Source: Actinomadura fibrosa (GTDB lineage: Bacteria; Actinomycetota; Actinomycetes; Streptosporangiales; Streptosporangiaceae). Taken from it: a stretch of DNA of 64,000 nt. Positions within the stretch are counted from its first letter, which is position 1. Every line of letters starts with the position of its first letter. Of the stretch, positions 33,516-42,288 are shown piece after piece. The stretch is taken from contig NZ_CAACUY010000025.1 of the NCBI RefSeq assembly GCF_900659615.1, positions 1-64,000 of the forward strand. The letters run 5' to 3'. The translations under genes were made by a program, and so were the position numbers. The notes under the pieces are model-generated. The model was not told the DNA's origin, ran no database searches, and was given only the letters and a program-made list of their open reading frames with translations.

Positions 33516-35114
33516 ATGCAAGGCTCCAGCACCGGGCACCTGGACGTTGCCCGGAGTCTCGACGCCGACGTCATCGTCGTGGGCGCCGGCCCCACCGGGC
33601 TCATGCTCGCCGGGGAACTCCGCCTCGCCGGGGTCCGGACCCTCGTCCTGGACCGGCTCGCCGAGCCGATGAGGCAGTCCCGCGCCCTCGGCTTCTCGGC
33701 CCGGACCATCGAGGAGTTCGACCAGCGGGGCCTGCTGCCCCGCTTCGGCGACGTGCAGACCATCCCCGTCGGCCACTTCGGCGGGCTGCCCATCGACTAC
33801 CGGGTCGTCGAAGGCGGCTCCTACGGGGCCCGCGGGATCCCCCAGTCGCGCACCGAGGAGGTGCTGGCCGGATGGGCCGCCGGGCTCGGCGCCGAGATCC
33901 GCCGGGACCACGAGGTCACCGGCCTCACCGACGGCGACGGCGGCGTCGAGGTGGACGTCGCGACCCCGCACGGCCGCGAACGCCTGCGCGCCCGCTACGT
34001 GGCGGGCTGCGACGGCGCCCGCAGCACCGTCCGCAAGCTCGCCGGGATCGGCTTCCCCGGCACCGATCCGGCCATCGAGCTGTGGTTCGCCGACGTGACC
34101 GGGTGCCCGCTGCGGCCCCGCTTCACCGGCGAGCGCGTCCCCGGCGGGATGGTGATGGTGCTGCCGCTCGGCCCGGACGTCAACCGCGTCATCGTCTACG
34201 AGCGCGGCATGGCGCGGCAGGGCGACGGCGCCCCGGAGTTCGCGGAGATCGCCGCCGCGTGGAAGCGGCTGACCGGCGAGGACATCGGCGGCGCGCGGCC
34301 GCTGTGGACGAGCTTCACGACCGACGCGAGCCGCCAGGCGGAGCACTACCGGCGCGGGCGGGTGTTCCTGCTCGGCGACGCCGCGCACATCCACCTGCCG
34401 ATCGGCGCCCAGGGGATGAGCGCCGGCATCGGCGACGCCATGAACCTCGGATGGAAGCTCGGCGCCGACATCAACGGGTACGCGCCGGCCGGCCTGCTGG
34501 ACACCTACCACGCCGAGCGGCACCCCGTGGCGGCCCGCATCCTGGCGAACACGCTCGCCCAGCGCATGCTGTACCTCGGCGGCGACGAGATGGACCCGTC
34601 GCGCGCGATCATGTCGCAGCTCCTCGCATACGAGGAGGTCCAGCGGCTGCTGGTCGGCATGGTCACCGGCCTGGACATCCGCTACGACGTCGGGCCGGGC
34701 GGCCATCCGCTGCTCGGCCGCCGGCTGCCCGACACCGAACTCGCGGGCGTGCGACCGGCCAACGGCTCGGCGGACGGTGCGGCTCGTGCCTTCCGGTTCC
34801 TGCACGCCGGGCGCGGTGTCCTTCTCAGCCTCGGCGCAGGCGAGGAGCGCGCCGCCCGGCTCGCGCGGGACGCCGCGCCGTGGACGGACCGGATCGACGT
34901 GATCACCACGGCCTCGCGTCCGGCGGGCGCGCTCGCCGGGGTCGAGGCCGTGCTGGTCCGGCCGGACGGCTACATCGCGTGGATCGGCGCCGACGACTCC
35001 AGCGCGGAGCCCGGTCCTGACGGCCTGCCGGACGCCCTCGCCCGCTGGTTCGGCCGGCCGCACGACAGTCACCGGGCCGCGGCCCCCGCCGCGGCGGCGG
35101 CCGCCCGGCCGTAG
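33516..35114 (+). CDS. FAD-dependent aromatic hydroxylase (PgaE/JadH-like group)
   Basis: A 532-residue PHBH-type monooxygenase: FAD motif VIVVGAGPTGLMLAGELRLA, conserved YVAGCDGARSTVRKLAG, and second FAD motif GRVFLLGDAAHIHLPIGAQG. The sequence layout is close to hydroxylases that act on angucycline intermediates, with the GHFGGLPIDYRVVEGG segment shared with the neighbouring fusion protein. The C-terminus ends in an Ala-rich tail. It is third in the operon that begins at 29934. Substrate position cannot be read from sequence. Confidence 0.93.
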   Translation: MQGSSTGHLDVARSLDADVIVVGAGPTGLMLAGELRLAGVRTLVLDRLAEPMRQSRALGFSARTIEEFDQRGLLPRFGDVQTIPVGHFGGLPIDYRVVEGGSYGARGIPQSRTEEVLAGWAAGLGAEIRRDHEVTGLTDGDGGVEVDVATPHGRERLRARYVAGCDGARSTVRKLAGIGFPGTDPAIELWFADVTGCPLRPRFTGERVPGGMVMVLPLGPDVNRVIVYERGMARQGDGAPEFAEIAAAWKRLTGEDIGGARPLWTSFTTDASRQAEHYRRGRVFLLGDAAHIHLPIGAQGMSAGIGDAMNLGWKLGADINGYAPAGLLDTYHAERHPVAARILANTLAQRMLYLGGDEMDPSRAIMSQLLAYEEVQRLLVGMVTGLDIRYDVGPGGHPLLGRRLPDTELAGVRPANGSADGAARAFRFLHAGRGVLLSLGAGEERAARLARDAAPWTDRIDVITTASRPAGALAGVEAVLVRPDGYIAWIGADDSSAEPGPDGLPDALARWFGRPHDSHRAAAPAAAAAARP

Positions 35115-35144
35115 CCACCGCAACCCCGAGGATGCGAGGACACC

Positions 35145-35882
35145 ATGCCATTCATCAATCCCGAGGACGGGTACCTGACCGTCATCAACCTGTTCAGGAC
35201 GGACACGACGGAACGCGTGGACCGGCTGGTCAGCGAGATGCGGGCGATCGTCGACACGGCGGCGTTCCCCGGCTGGATCTCCAGCACCGTCCACCGGGGC
35301 GAGGCGAGGCCGGGCACCGCGAACTTCATCCAGTGGCGCGGGAAGCAGGACCTGGAGTCGCGGTACGCCGGTGACGAGTTCAAGCACCGCACGGTGCCGG
35401 TCTTCCAGGAGATCACGACGTTCATCCGGCTGATGCAGACCGAGGTCGAGTCGAGCCGGCGCCACCCGTCCCAGGGCGACGCCACCGAGATCTCACCGGA
35501 CCGCGACGACTACACGGTCCTTGAGGTCCTCGGGGTGGAGCCCGCCGACCAGAGCGACCTGATCGCCGTGCTCGCGGCGTCCCACGACTGGCTGTTGGAC
35601 GTGCCGGGCTACCGGTCGCAGAGCGTGCTGCGGGGCATCCGGTCCCGCGGTCCCGGGGACGGCGGCCTCACGGCCGTCGGCAGGGACAACGACTTCGTCG
35701 TGGTCTACTCGCAGTGGGACGGCGAAGCGTCGTACAACGCGTTCCGCGGGACGGCCGAAGACGAGCAGCCCGCCGCACGGCGCAAGAGCCTGAACCGGCG
35801 CAAGGCGCTGACGACCGAGCTCGACTGGAACACCTACCGGGTCGTCCACAGCCGGTCCGCGTCGGAGCCCGCGGTGGCCTGA
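35145..35882 (+). CDS. Double-domain antibiotic biosynthesis monooxygenase (ABM)
   Basis: A 245-residue protein made of two ABM/ferredoxin-like domains. The first is at about 8-95 (YLTVINLFRTDTTERVDRLV, then FPGWISSTVHRGE). The second is at about 120-230 (YTVLEVLGVEPADQSDLIAV, then VPGYRSQSVLRG). ABM proteins such as TcmH oxidise anthrones to quinones. Cofactor-poor or reduced-flavin ring-contracting oxygenases of angucycline pathways (the AlpJ/JadG/GilOII group) also come to mind; I cannot verify the relation by eye. Either role would fit the operon with flavin hydroxylases. It ends against a 13-bp hairpin facing the convergent cassette. Confidence 0.85.
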   Translation: MPFINPEDGYLTVINLFRTDTTERVDRLVSEMRAIVDTAAFPGWISSTVHRGEARPGTANFIQWRGKQDLESRYAGDEFKHRTVPVFQEITTFIRLMQTEVESSRRHPSQGDATEISPDRDDYTVLEVLGVEPADQSDLIAVLAASHDWLLDVPGYRSQSVLRGIRSRGPGDGGLTAVGRDNDFVVVYSQWDGEASYNAFRGTAEDEQPAARRKSLNRRKALTTELDWNTYRVVHSRSASEPAVA

Positions 35883-35897
35883 CTCCCCGTGCATGAG

Positions 35898-35929
35898 CGC
35901 GGCCCTCGGCGGACGAGCCGAGGGCCGCG
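35898..35929. terminator. Bidirectional terminator hairpin
   Basis: A 13-bp perfect stem (CGCGGCCCTCGGC at 35898-35910 with GCCGAGGGCCGCG at 35917-35929), with a six-base loop, between the convergent ABM gene and the 634-residue protein gene. No T-run follows, as is common in high-GC actinomycetes. Confidence 0.8.
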
Positions 35930-35938
35930 TGTTCTGCC

Positions 35939-37843
35939 TTACTGGGCGATGGTGTCCCAGTGCCACTGGGAGTCGAACGCCGTGACCGTGATGTCCGCGC
36001 CGCCGGCGACCAGCGCGGCGGCGGCGCCCGTGGCCTTCGCGACGAACCCCGAGACCTGATGCGCGGCCAGCAGGTCCTGCTCGCCGAACGGCCGCCCTTC
36101 GCAGCGCAGCAGCCGCAGGTCGACGAAGCCGTTCAGCGCCCGGCCGAGCACCGTCACCGCCTGCGGACTGCGGATGCTGAAGCGCACTTTCGCGGCGACG
36201 TGGCCGTGGTGGTGCTGGTCGGAGTGGTACGCGACGTCCGGGATCGTGGGCGGGACGAAGTAGTCGCGCGCCGCGATCTCGGGGACCTTCGGCAGGTTCC
36301 CGACGAGGAAGTGCCACGAGTTGTACTGCATCCGCGCGGAGATGGACCAGGCGGTGTCGGCCAGGTGCGCGCTCGACTCCCCGAAGTACCGGCGGGCCCG
36401 CGGCGCGGGCACGACGCAGCAGAAGAAGTGCGGCAGGTCCCAGGCGGCGATCTCGGCCCACCGCTGACCGCGCATCGCCTCGACCAGCGCGGTCAGCGAC
36501 CGCATCCCGCGGCTCATCGCGAAGTCGGCGTCGAACGCGTCCGCCGCCGCGCGCACGGTCTCGTACACGAGGGATTCGAGGCCCGTCCCGAACCCGCCGT
36601 GCGGCTCGGCCAGCCAGCCGGGCGACGCCTCGGCGGAGGCGCCCAGCTCCGCGAGCGTGCCGCCGGAGAGCGGGAGCCGGTCGCGCAGCCGCGCGCAGAC
36701 CCCCGCCTCCAGCCGCCGCGCGCCGTCCGCGGGCGCGCCCGCGACGCGCTCGATCTTGTGCATCAGCGGGCCGTGGATCTCGCGGTAGAGCCGGACGTCC
36801 CCGGCGATCTCCCGGCGCCGCCGCGCGATCGCGTCCGCGAGGCCGGCGAGCGCCGCGACCCGGGACGACGCGGCGGGCGGCACCGGCCGCCCGCCCGCGA
36901 CGCCGTTGTACGCGAGGCGCGTCCGTTCGAGGAGGCAGGCCACGTGGTCGAGGGTGAGCTGCGTCCCGTTGGCCTCCTCGATCCGGGCGAACCCGGCGGA
37001 CCGCACCAGCAGCGTCAGGCAGGTGACCATCAGGACGTCGCCGTCCGACCACAGGTCGAGCGGCACCGCCGAAAGGCTGCTCAGCGCGCAGTCCGGATGC
37101 CCCGGCCACAGCGTCTTGCCCGTCAGTGTGTTCCGGTCGCGGAAGTTGGTGTACTGCCGGTCGCCGGAGTACAGCACGAACGGCGCCGTCCGGAGGGCCG
37201 CCTCCTTGAGGTTCTCCAGCATGTCCCGGCGGCCGTCCTCGCCGGCCGCCGCCAGCCACGCGCGGCAGTCGGCGACGGACTCGCGCAACCGTCCGGCGGC
37301 ACCGGCGAGCTCGGCCCGGTAGGCCGCCAGGTCGCGGCCGGACCACCGCACGCGCAGCACGCCGTCCACGAGGTCCTCCGCACCGGCGAGCGGGGGCTTG
37401 GACGGGACGCGCACGACGACCCGGCCGCTCGTGTTCAGCCCGATCTCGCCGAGGAACGCCGTCCCGGCCGCGTCCTGCCGAGGAACGGCTTCCCGAGGGA
37501 CTGCTTCCTCCGGAGGATCGGACGTCCGCCATGACCGGCCGAACAGGACCTTCAGCGCGCACTCGTCCGGTGCGGGCAGGGCCCGGAGCTGGACGTCCGC
37601 CGGGACGTGCCCGCCGAGCGTGAGCAGCGTGTCCACGGCCGACGGGAGGTCCGGCGCGGCGGCGGCCTGCTGCCAGACCCGTTTCAGCAGGCCGGGGAAC
37701 CCGGCGTCCGCCTCCATCGGGTAGTCCGGCTTCGCCGCCGCTCCCGCGCGCCGCCCCAGCCTGCTCGGCCGGCGGCTCTGCCGCGCCTTCGCCAGCGCGG
37801 CCCTGCGGGACACCCCGCCGCCGGGCGTGGTCGGAAGAGTCAT
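35939..37843 (-). CDS. 634-residue protein of unknown function in the hydrazine cassette
   Basis: I do not recognise the fold. No membrane segments or nucleotide-binding loop are evident. Notable stretches are WPGHPDCALSSLSAVPLDLW, a long helical middle, AWDLPHFFCCVVPAPRARRY with a Cys pair, the His cluster YHSDQHHHGHVAAKVRFSIR, and a C-terminal AHQVSGFVAKATGAAAALV segment. The His-rich cluster could bind metal. It is the last gene of a five-gene operon (amidase, ligase, DUF3050, ferredoxin, this gene) and overlaps the ferredoxin gene by 4 bp, so a joint redox function with the ferredoxin is plausible. ATG 37843 is chosen because longer frames overlap the ferredoxin and look non-coding. Confidence 0.75.
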   Translation of the reverse strand: MTLPTTPGGGVSRRAALAKARQSRRPSRLGRRAGAAAKPDYPMEADAGFPGLLKRVWQQAAAAPDLPSAVDTLLTLGGHVPADVQLRALPAPDECALKVLFGRSWRTSDPPEEAVPREAVPRQDAAGTAFLGEIGLNTSGRVVVRVPSKPPLAGAEDLVDGVLRVRWSGRDLAAYRAELAGAAGRLRESVADCRAWLAAAGEDGRRDMLENLKEAALRTAPFVLYSGDRQYTNFRDRNTLTGKTLWPGHPDCALSSLSAVPLDLWSDGDVLMVTCLTLLVRSAGFARIEEANGTQLTLDHVACLLERTRLAYNGVAGGRPVPPAASSRVAALAGLADAIARRRREIAGDVRLYREIHGPLMHKIERVAGAPADGARRLEAGVCARLRDRLPLSGGTLAELGASAEASPGWLAEPHGGFGTGLESLVYETVRAAADAFDADFAMSRGMRSLTALVEAMRGQRWAEIAAWDLPHFFCCVVPAPRARRYFGESSAHLADTAWSISARMQYNSWHFLVGNLPKVPEIAARDYFVPPTIPDVAYHSDQHHHGHVAAKVRFSIRSPQAVTVLGRALNGFVDLRLLRCEGRPFGEQDLLAAHQVSGFVAKATGAAAALVAGGADITVTAFDSQWHWDTIAQ

Positions 37844-38178
37844 CGCGGAGCCCCTTCGGCCGTCAGTTCGATGTGGTCCCAGAGCCGGGGGCCGGTGGGC
37901 GTCCACTCCTCGTCCACGTAGATGCAGTCGACGGGGCAGACCATCACGCACACCGGGCACCCGGAGCACAGCTCGGGGACGATCACGACGTCGAGCCCGC
38001 GATCGAAGATCGCCCCGAACTCGGGCGGGCAGTTGCGCAGGCACAGGTCGCAGGTGATGCACTCCGACGTCTCGATGCGGCGCGGCGGCTTCCTCCAGGC
38101 CTCGTCGCGGGAGCGCCGCGCGATCCGCTCGCCGCGCCCGGCGCCCGCGGCGGCGAGGGTGTCCTTCGCCCACGGCAT
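37840..38178 (-). CDS. Ferredoxin with two [4Fe-4S] clusters
   Basis: A 112-residue ferredoxin. The two cluster motifs are CITCDLCLRNCP (about 40-51) and CSGCPVCVMVCPVDCI (about 71-86), both C-x2-C-x2-C-x3-C-P. A basic N-terminal extension of about 35 residues is unusual for a free ferredoxin and might be a docking segment. It lies between the DUF3050 gene (7-base gap) and the 634-residue protein gene (ATGA overlap) and probably delivers electrons to one of them. Confidence 0.93.
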   Translation of the reverse strand: MPWAKDTLAAAGAGRGERIARRSRDEAWRKPPRRIETSECITCDLCLRNCPPEFGAIFDRGLDVVIVPELCSGCPVCVMVCPVDCIYVDEEWTPTGPRLWDHIELTAEGAPR

Positions 38179-38185
38179 CCCGCCC

Positions 38186-38995
38186 TCACCTCGGCTTCCC
38201 GGCGGCGCCGCGTTCGAGGACCGTGCCGAGGATGCCGTCCCACAGGCTCATCCGCGCGGTGAGCGCGACCTCGACGGTCCGCCGGCACTCCGCCCACTTG
38301 GCGTCGTCCTCGCCGCACAGCTCGACGAGCATCTGCATCGCCATCGGCGTGTGCTCCTCGCTGTCCACCTGGATGTGCCGCCGGAGGTAGTCGACGAAGG
38401 TCGTCAGCGCACCGGATCCGGCGTTCAACGCGGCGACCTGGTCGAACATGTCCGGGATCAGGTCCTCGCGGCCGAACGCGAACGCGGCGGCCTGGCAGTG
38501 GACCGGGGCGTCCTCGATGAAACCCCAGGTCGTGGTGACGAAGTCGACGACCGGTTCCGGTGCGCCCGCCTCGGCGAGCGCCGGGAGGACCGGCCGGCCC
38601 GCGCGCAGCAGCCCGATGAAGGCGTCGATGGCGGACGTGTCGGCGCCCATCTGCCGCATGCCGTCCAGGTACAGCTCGAAATGGCTGGTGAAGCCGCTGC
38701 CGAGCTCGTCGCTCTCCTCGACGAGGACGATGTCGTTGATCAGCCTGCGGCCGCCGGTGGGCCCGGACGGCACCCAGGGGACCTCGACGCAGGTCAGGCG
38801 GCGCTGCAAGGTCTTCAGCAGGGACATGAAGTCCCACACGGCGAACACGTGGTGCTCGGTGAACGCCACGACCGCGTCCACGGTACTCAACTGGTCGTAG
38901 AGCGGGTGCCCGACCACCTTCTGGCGGGCCGGTTCGATGGATTCCTTGAGCCTTTCGACGGCGGGGTTCGTGCCGCCCCAGTCGTACCGTGACAT
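38186..38995 (-). CDS. DUF3050 (haem-oxygenase-like) protein
   Basis: A 269-residue all-helical protein of DUF3050, a branch of the haem-oxygenase-like fold that includes non-haem di-metal oxidases. Candidate metal ligands are spread as expected for such a fold: Glu and His in [15 protein letters not shown], Glu in LVEESDE, His/Glu in [11 protein letters not shown], and His/Asp/Glu in [12 protein letters not shown]. Members of the di-iron branch oxidise amines, including N-oxygenation. With a ferredoxin next door, a role in nitrogen oxidation or N-N bond formation is a reasonable hypothesis, not a demonstrated one. Confidence 0.82.
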   Translation of the reverse strand: MSRYDWGGTNPAVERLKESIEPARQKVVGHPLYDQLSTVDAVVAFTEHHVFAVWDFMSLLKTLQRRLTCVEVPWVPSGPTGGRRLINDIVLVEESDELGSGFTSHFELYLDGMRQMGADTSAIDAFIGLLRAGRPVLPALAEAGAPEPVVDFVTTTWGFIEDAPVHCQAAAFAFGREDLIPDMFDQVAALNAGSGALTTFVDYLRRHIQVDSEEHTPMAMQMLVELCGEDDAKWAECRRTVEVALTARMSLWDGILGTVLERGAAGKPR

Positions 38996-39013
38996 GGACG
39001 TCCTCTCTCGCTA

Positions 39014-40558
39014 TCAGAAGACACCGAAGTACTCGCGGTGCTCCCATTCGGTCACTTCACCGGCGGCCGGACGCTCGGCCGCGCACCATGCGTCGAACCG
39101 CGCCGTCTCGCTTTCCTTCAGCTTTTCCAGGCAGGTCTTCAGCGGCGCTCCGAGCAGCCTTTCCGCGCTGCCGCCGGCACGGAACGCGTCCAATGCCTCG
39201 CTCAGCGACTTCGGCAGCGGCGGGTACGCGTCCCGGGTCGCCGGCGCTCCGGCGGTCAGCCCCTCCAGGCCCGCGTGCAGCTGGGACGCGATGGTCAGGT
39301 ACGGGTTCGCGCACGGCTCCCCGATCCGGTTCTCGACGTGCGTGGACTCGCCGCCGCTGAGCACCCGGACCATCGCGGTGCGGTCCTCGAACCGCCAGTC
39401 GGCGGTGGTCGGGGACAGCGTGAACTCCGGTCCGAGGCGCCGGTAGCCGTTCACGGTCGGGACGCTGAGCAGGCACAACTCGCGCGCGTGCGCCAGGAGG
39501 CCCGCGACATAGGCCTCGCCTTCGGGCGACATCGCATCGGGAGCCGCGCTCGGCACGGAGTCAGGCACGGCGTCGGGTACCGCGTTCGGTGCGTCGGTCG
39601 TCGCCGCGAACACGTTGCGGTTCGTCTTCGTGCTCAGGACGGACTGGTGCAGGTGCCACCCGCTGGAGTCGAAGCTGTCCAGGCGGGGCAACGTCATGAA
39701 GGACGCGTGCAGCCCGCGGCGCCGGCAGAAGCGCTTGACCTGGGTGCGGAACAGCAGCATCGCGTCCGCCGCGTCCAGGGCCAGCATCGGGGCGAAGGTG
39801 GTCTCCATCTGCCCGGGGCCGGACTCGTGCTCCATCGAGCGCAGCGGCAGGCCGAGCTCAGCGAGCAGCACGGTCAGCGGGTCCGCGGCCTCGGCCACCG
39901 AGTCGTAGTGGCCGTCGAGGTTGAACTGGTAGCCGGAGTTCATCGCCTCGACGGCCGGGGCGGGTCCCTGGAGGCCGAAGCCGTTGCCCGCGTTGCCCGG
40001 CGTCCCGCCGGTCAGCCGGGTGAGGTACCACTCCACCTCCAGCCCGATCACCGGGGCAAGGTCGTGCTCGGCGTACCGGCCGAGGACGCGGCGCAGGACG
40101 GCGCGGGACGCCAGCGGATGCGGGGAGCCGTCGCGCAGGTACTCGTCGCCGAGGACCCACGCGGTCCTCGGCTCGGTGCCGGGCAGGACCTGGAACGTCC
40201 GCGGGTCCGGGACGAGCACGAAGTCGCCCGCGCCGAGCAGCTCGCCGACGCCCACGCCGGGGTCGGTGAGGAAGTCGACGGCGACGGCGTGGCCGGTGTC
40301 GAAGAGGAACGGCCCGGCGCTGAAGTCCATGCCGTTGCGCAGGACCGCGCGGAAGACGCCCGCGGGCACCGTCTTCGACCGGGCCAGCCCGTGCGGGTCG
40401 CAGAACACGACGCGGACGAGGTCGACCTCGCCGAGCTGCGTCTCGACCCGCTCCGCCGCGGCGGCGCGGCGGTCGTCCCAGAGCCCGAACTCGGCGACGA
40501 ACGACGGGCGTCCGACGGCGCCCTCGCCGCCGTGCACGGACCATGGCCGGGAGATCAT
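39014..40558 (-). CDS. Glutamine-synthetase-like ligase (FzmN/KinL type)
   Basis: A 514-residue protein with the glutamine synthetase beta-grasp N-terminus (LVRVVFCDPHGLARSKTVPA) and the catalytic barrel: PVIGLEVEWYLT, HESGPGQMETTFAP, SGWHLHQS, and the C-terminal ATP/glutamate region SGGESTHVENRIGEPCANPY. In fosfazinomycin and kinamycin pathways a homologous enzyme joins acetylhydrazine to the gamma-carboxyl of glutamate. A low-complexity insertion of Ala/Pro/Asp/Val repeats (DNA about 39530-39595) interrupts the domain between SGWHLHQS and the following helix. It overlaps the amidase stop by 4 bp (ATGA). Confidence 0.9.
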   Translation of the reverse strand: MISRPWSVHGGEGAVGRPSFVAEFGLWDDRRAAAAERVETQLGEVDLVRVVFCDPHGLARSKTVPAGVFRAVLRNGMDFSAGPFLFDTGHAVAVDFLTDPGVGVGELLGAGDFVLVPDPRTFQVLPGTEPRTAWVLGDEYLRDGSPHPLASRAVLRRVLGRYAEHDLAPVIGLEVEWYLTRLTGGTPGNAGNGFGLQGPAPAVEAMNSGYQFNLDGHYDSVAEAADPLTVLLAELGLPLRSMEHESGPGQMETTFAPMLALDAADAMLLFRTQVKRFCRRRGLHASFMTLPRLDSFDSSGWHLHQSVLSTKTNRNVFAATTDAPNAVPDAVPDSVPSAAPDAMSPEGEAYVAGLLAHARELCLLSVPTVNGYRRLGPEFTLSPTTADWRFEDRTAMVRVLSGGESTHVENRIGEPCANPYLTIASQLHAGLEGLTAGAPATRDAYPPLPKSLSEALDAFRAGGSAERLLGAPLKTCLEKLKESETARFDAWCAAERPAAGEVTEWEHREYFGVF

Positions 40559-42042
40559 GATCGTTCCCCTTCCGTTGCGAGGACGGGCGGCACCGGCGCG
40601 AGGCCGGCGGTCGGTCCGGCCTCGGCGAGGCCCGCTTCGACGGCGCCGCCGGTCGCGAGCACCAGGTCGTCGTCACCGATGCGGCCCACGAGCTGGAGCC
40701 CGACCGGGAGCCCGCTGGACGTCATGCCGGCGGGCAGGGACAGGGCCGGCTGCCCGGTGATGTTGAACGGGTAGGTGGCGGGCGACCACGCGAGCCACAG
40801 CAGGTCGCCGGGGTCGGCGGCCCAGGGCGGGGCGATCGCCCCGGCGGCGAACGGCTCGACGGGCACGGTCGCCATGGCCAGGAGGTCGTAGTCGTCCATC
40901 ACCGCGCCCAGCGTCGCCCGCAGCGCCATCCGCGCCTCCTCGGCGCGCATGATCGCCGTGCCGGTCAGGGTGCGCCCGTACCGCACGACCGCGGCGCGGC
41001 CCGCGTCGCACCACGGCTCGTCCTCCGGCGCCGTGCCGCTCGCCTCGGCGGCGGCGAGGACGTCCACCAGCGCCGCGTACGGGTCGGGGAACGGGACGTC
41101 GATGCGGTCGACGCGGTGCCCCAGCCCGGCCAGGACCGGCAGCACGTCCTCGGTGACGCGGCGGACCTCGCCGGACGTCCGCGGGAACTCGATCCAGCCG
41201 ATCCGCAGCGGGCCCGCCGCCGCGGCGGGGCCCGCCGCCGCGGCAGGGCCGGCCGTCCACGCGGGGACGGGCGGACGGGCCGCCGAGTCCGGGTCGCGGG
41301 TATCGGGACCGGCCAGCACCGCCATGAGCTCGGCGGCGTCGGCCACGGACCGCGCGAGCGGCCCGGCGTGCGCGAGCCGGTCGGCGCAGGGCGGCACGTA
41401 GGGGATCCGGCCGAAGGACGGCTTGAAGCCGACGACGCCGCAGAACGAGGCGGGGATGCGGATCGACCCGGCGCCGTCGGTGCCGATCGCCGCGGTGCAC
41501 AGCCCCGCCGCCACGGCGGCGGCGGACCCGCCGCTCGATCCCCCGGCGGACCTGCCGGGCGCCCAGGGATTGCGAGTGGGGCCGGCGACCCGGCTCACCG
41601 TGCTCGCGCTCCAGCCGTGCTCCGACGTGGCCGTCTTCCCCACCACGATGGCCCCCGCCGCGCGGAGCCGGGCCACGGCGGGCGCGTCCTCGGCGGCGCG
41701 GCGGTTCGGCAGCAGCGAACCCCGCCGGGTGGGCAGGTCCCGCGTCTGGACGAGGTCCTTCACCGCCACCGTGACGCCGAGCAGCGGCCGGTCGCGGAAG
41801 GCGGCGTCGCCGAGGGCGGCGATCAGCCGGTCGGCGGCCTCGGCCTCCCGCAGCGCGCCGGCGTCCGCGACGGCGACGAACGCGCCGAGCCGCGCGTCCG
41901 TTGCGCGGATGGCGTCGAGCACGGCCCGCACATGCTCGGCGACCGTGCTGCGGCCGTCCCGGAACAACTGCCGTGTCTCGGGAATGCCTCGGCAGATCCG
42001 CTGCCCATTTCTCGTGCTCGTGGGAACTGACACGCGACCCAC
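40555..42042 (-). CDS. Amidase-signature family hydrolase (FzmO/KinK type)
   Basis: A 495-residue amidase-signature enzyme with the full Ser-cisSer-Lys triad: Lys95 (TVAVKDLVQT), Ser170 in GGSSGGSAAA, and Ser193 in TDGAGSIRIPASF. In the fosfazinomycin/kinamycin scheme an enzyme of this type removes the acetyl group from gamma-glutamyl-acetylhydrazine to give glutamylhydrazine. An Ala/Gly/Pro repeat (AGPAAAAGPAAAAGP) near 275 is a local low-complexity insertion. GTG 42042 is the longest plausible start; another GTG lies three codons downstream. It is first in the five-gene minus-strand operon controlled from the region with the operator at 42135. Confidence 0.9.
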   Translation of the reverse strand: MGRVSVPTSTRNGQRICRGIPETRQLFRDGRSTVAEHVRAVLDAIRATDARLGAFVAVADAGALREAEAADRLIAALGDAAFRDRPLLGVTVAVKDLVQTRDLPTRRGSLLPNRRAAEDAPAVARLRAAGAIVVGKTATSEHGWSASTVSRVAGPTRNPWAPGRSAGGSSGGSAAAVAAGLCTAAIGTDGAGSIRIPASFCGVVGFKPSFGRIPYVPPCADRLAHAGPLARSVADAAELMAVLAGPDTRDPDSAARPPVPAWTAGPAAAAGPAAAAGPLRIGWIEFPRTSGEVRRVTEDVLPVLAGLGHRVDRIDVPFPDPYAALVDVLAAAEASGTAPEDEPWCDAGRAAVVRYGRTLTGTAIMRAEEARMALRATLGAVMDDYDLLAMATVPVEPFAAGAIAPPWAADPGDLLWLAWSPATYPFNITGQPALSLPAGMTSSGLPVGLQLVGRIGDDDLVLATGGAVEAGLAEAGPTAGLAPVPPVLATEGERS

Positions 42043-42134
42043 TACAGGGCACCGGGCAACTCGCGTGCAAGTGACGGATCACCAGGACCGGGGCCGCGCA
42101 GAGCAATCTCGGAGAAATACGTCCGGCGGGAGAC

Positions 42135-42163
42135 GTTCAACTGCCGACTTTCGGCGGCTGAAC
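42135..42163. promoter_or_regulatory. StrR-like operator, site 3
   Basis: GTTCAACTG-N11-CGGCTGAAC in the divergent promoter of the hydrazine cassette, 92 bp from the amidase start and 125 bp from the lyase start. The spacer holds its own short palindrome (GCCGA-CTT-TCGGC). Confidence 0.8.
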
Positions 42164-42288
42164 GCGGTTCCCGGCGGAGCGGCGGTGCGGCGCGGCGGGT
42201 GCGGCGCGGCGAAAAGCCCGGCTATACATCGCGCCGCGGCGAAACCTATCCTGCGGCTGCCGGTGACGCCCGCGAAAGGACCACGGAT

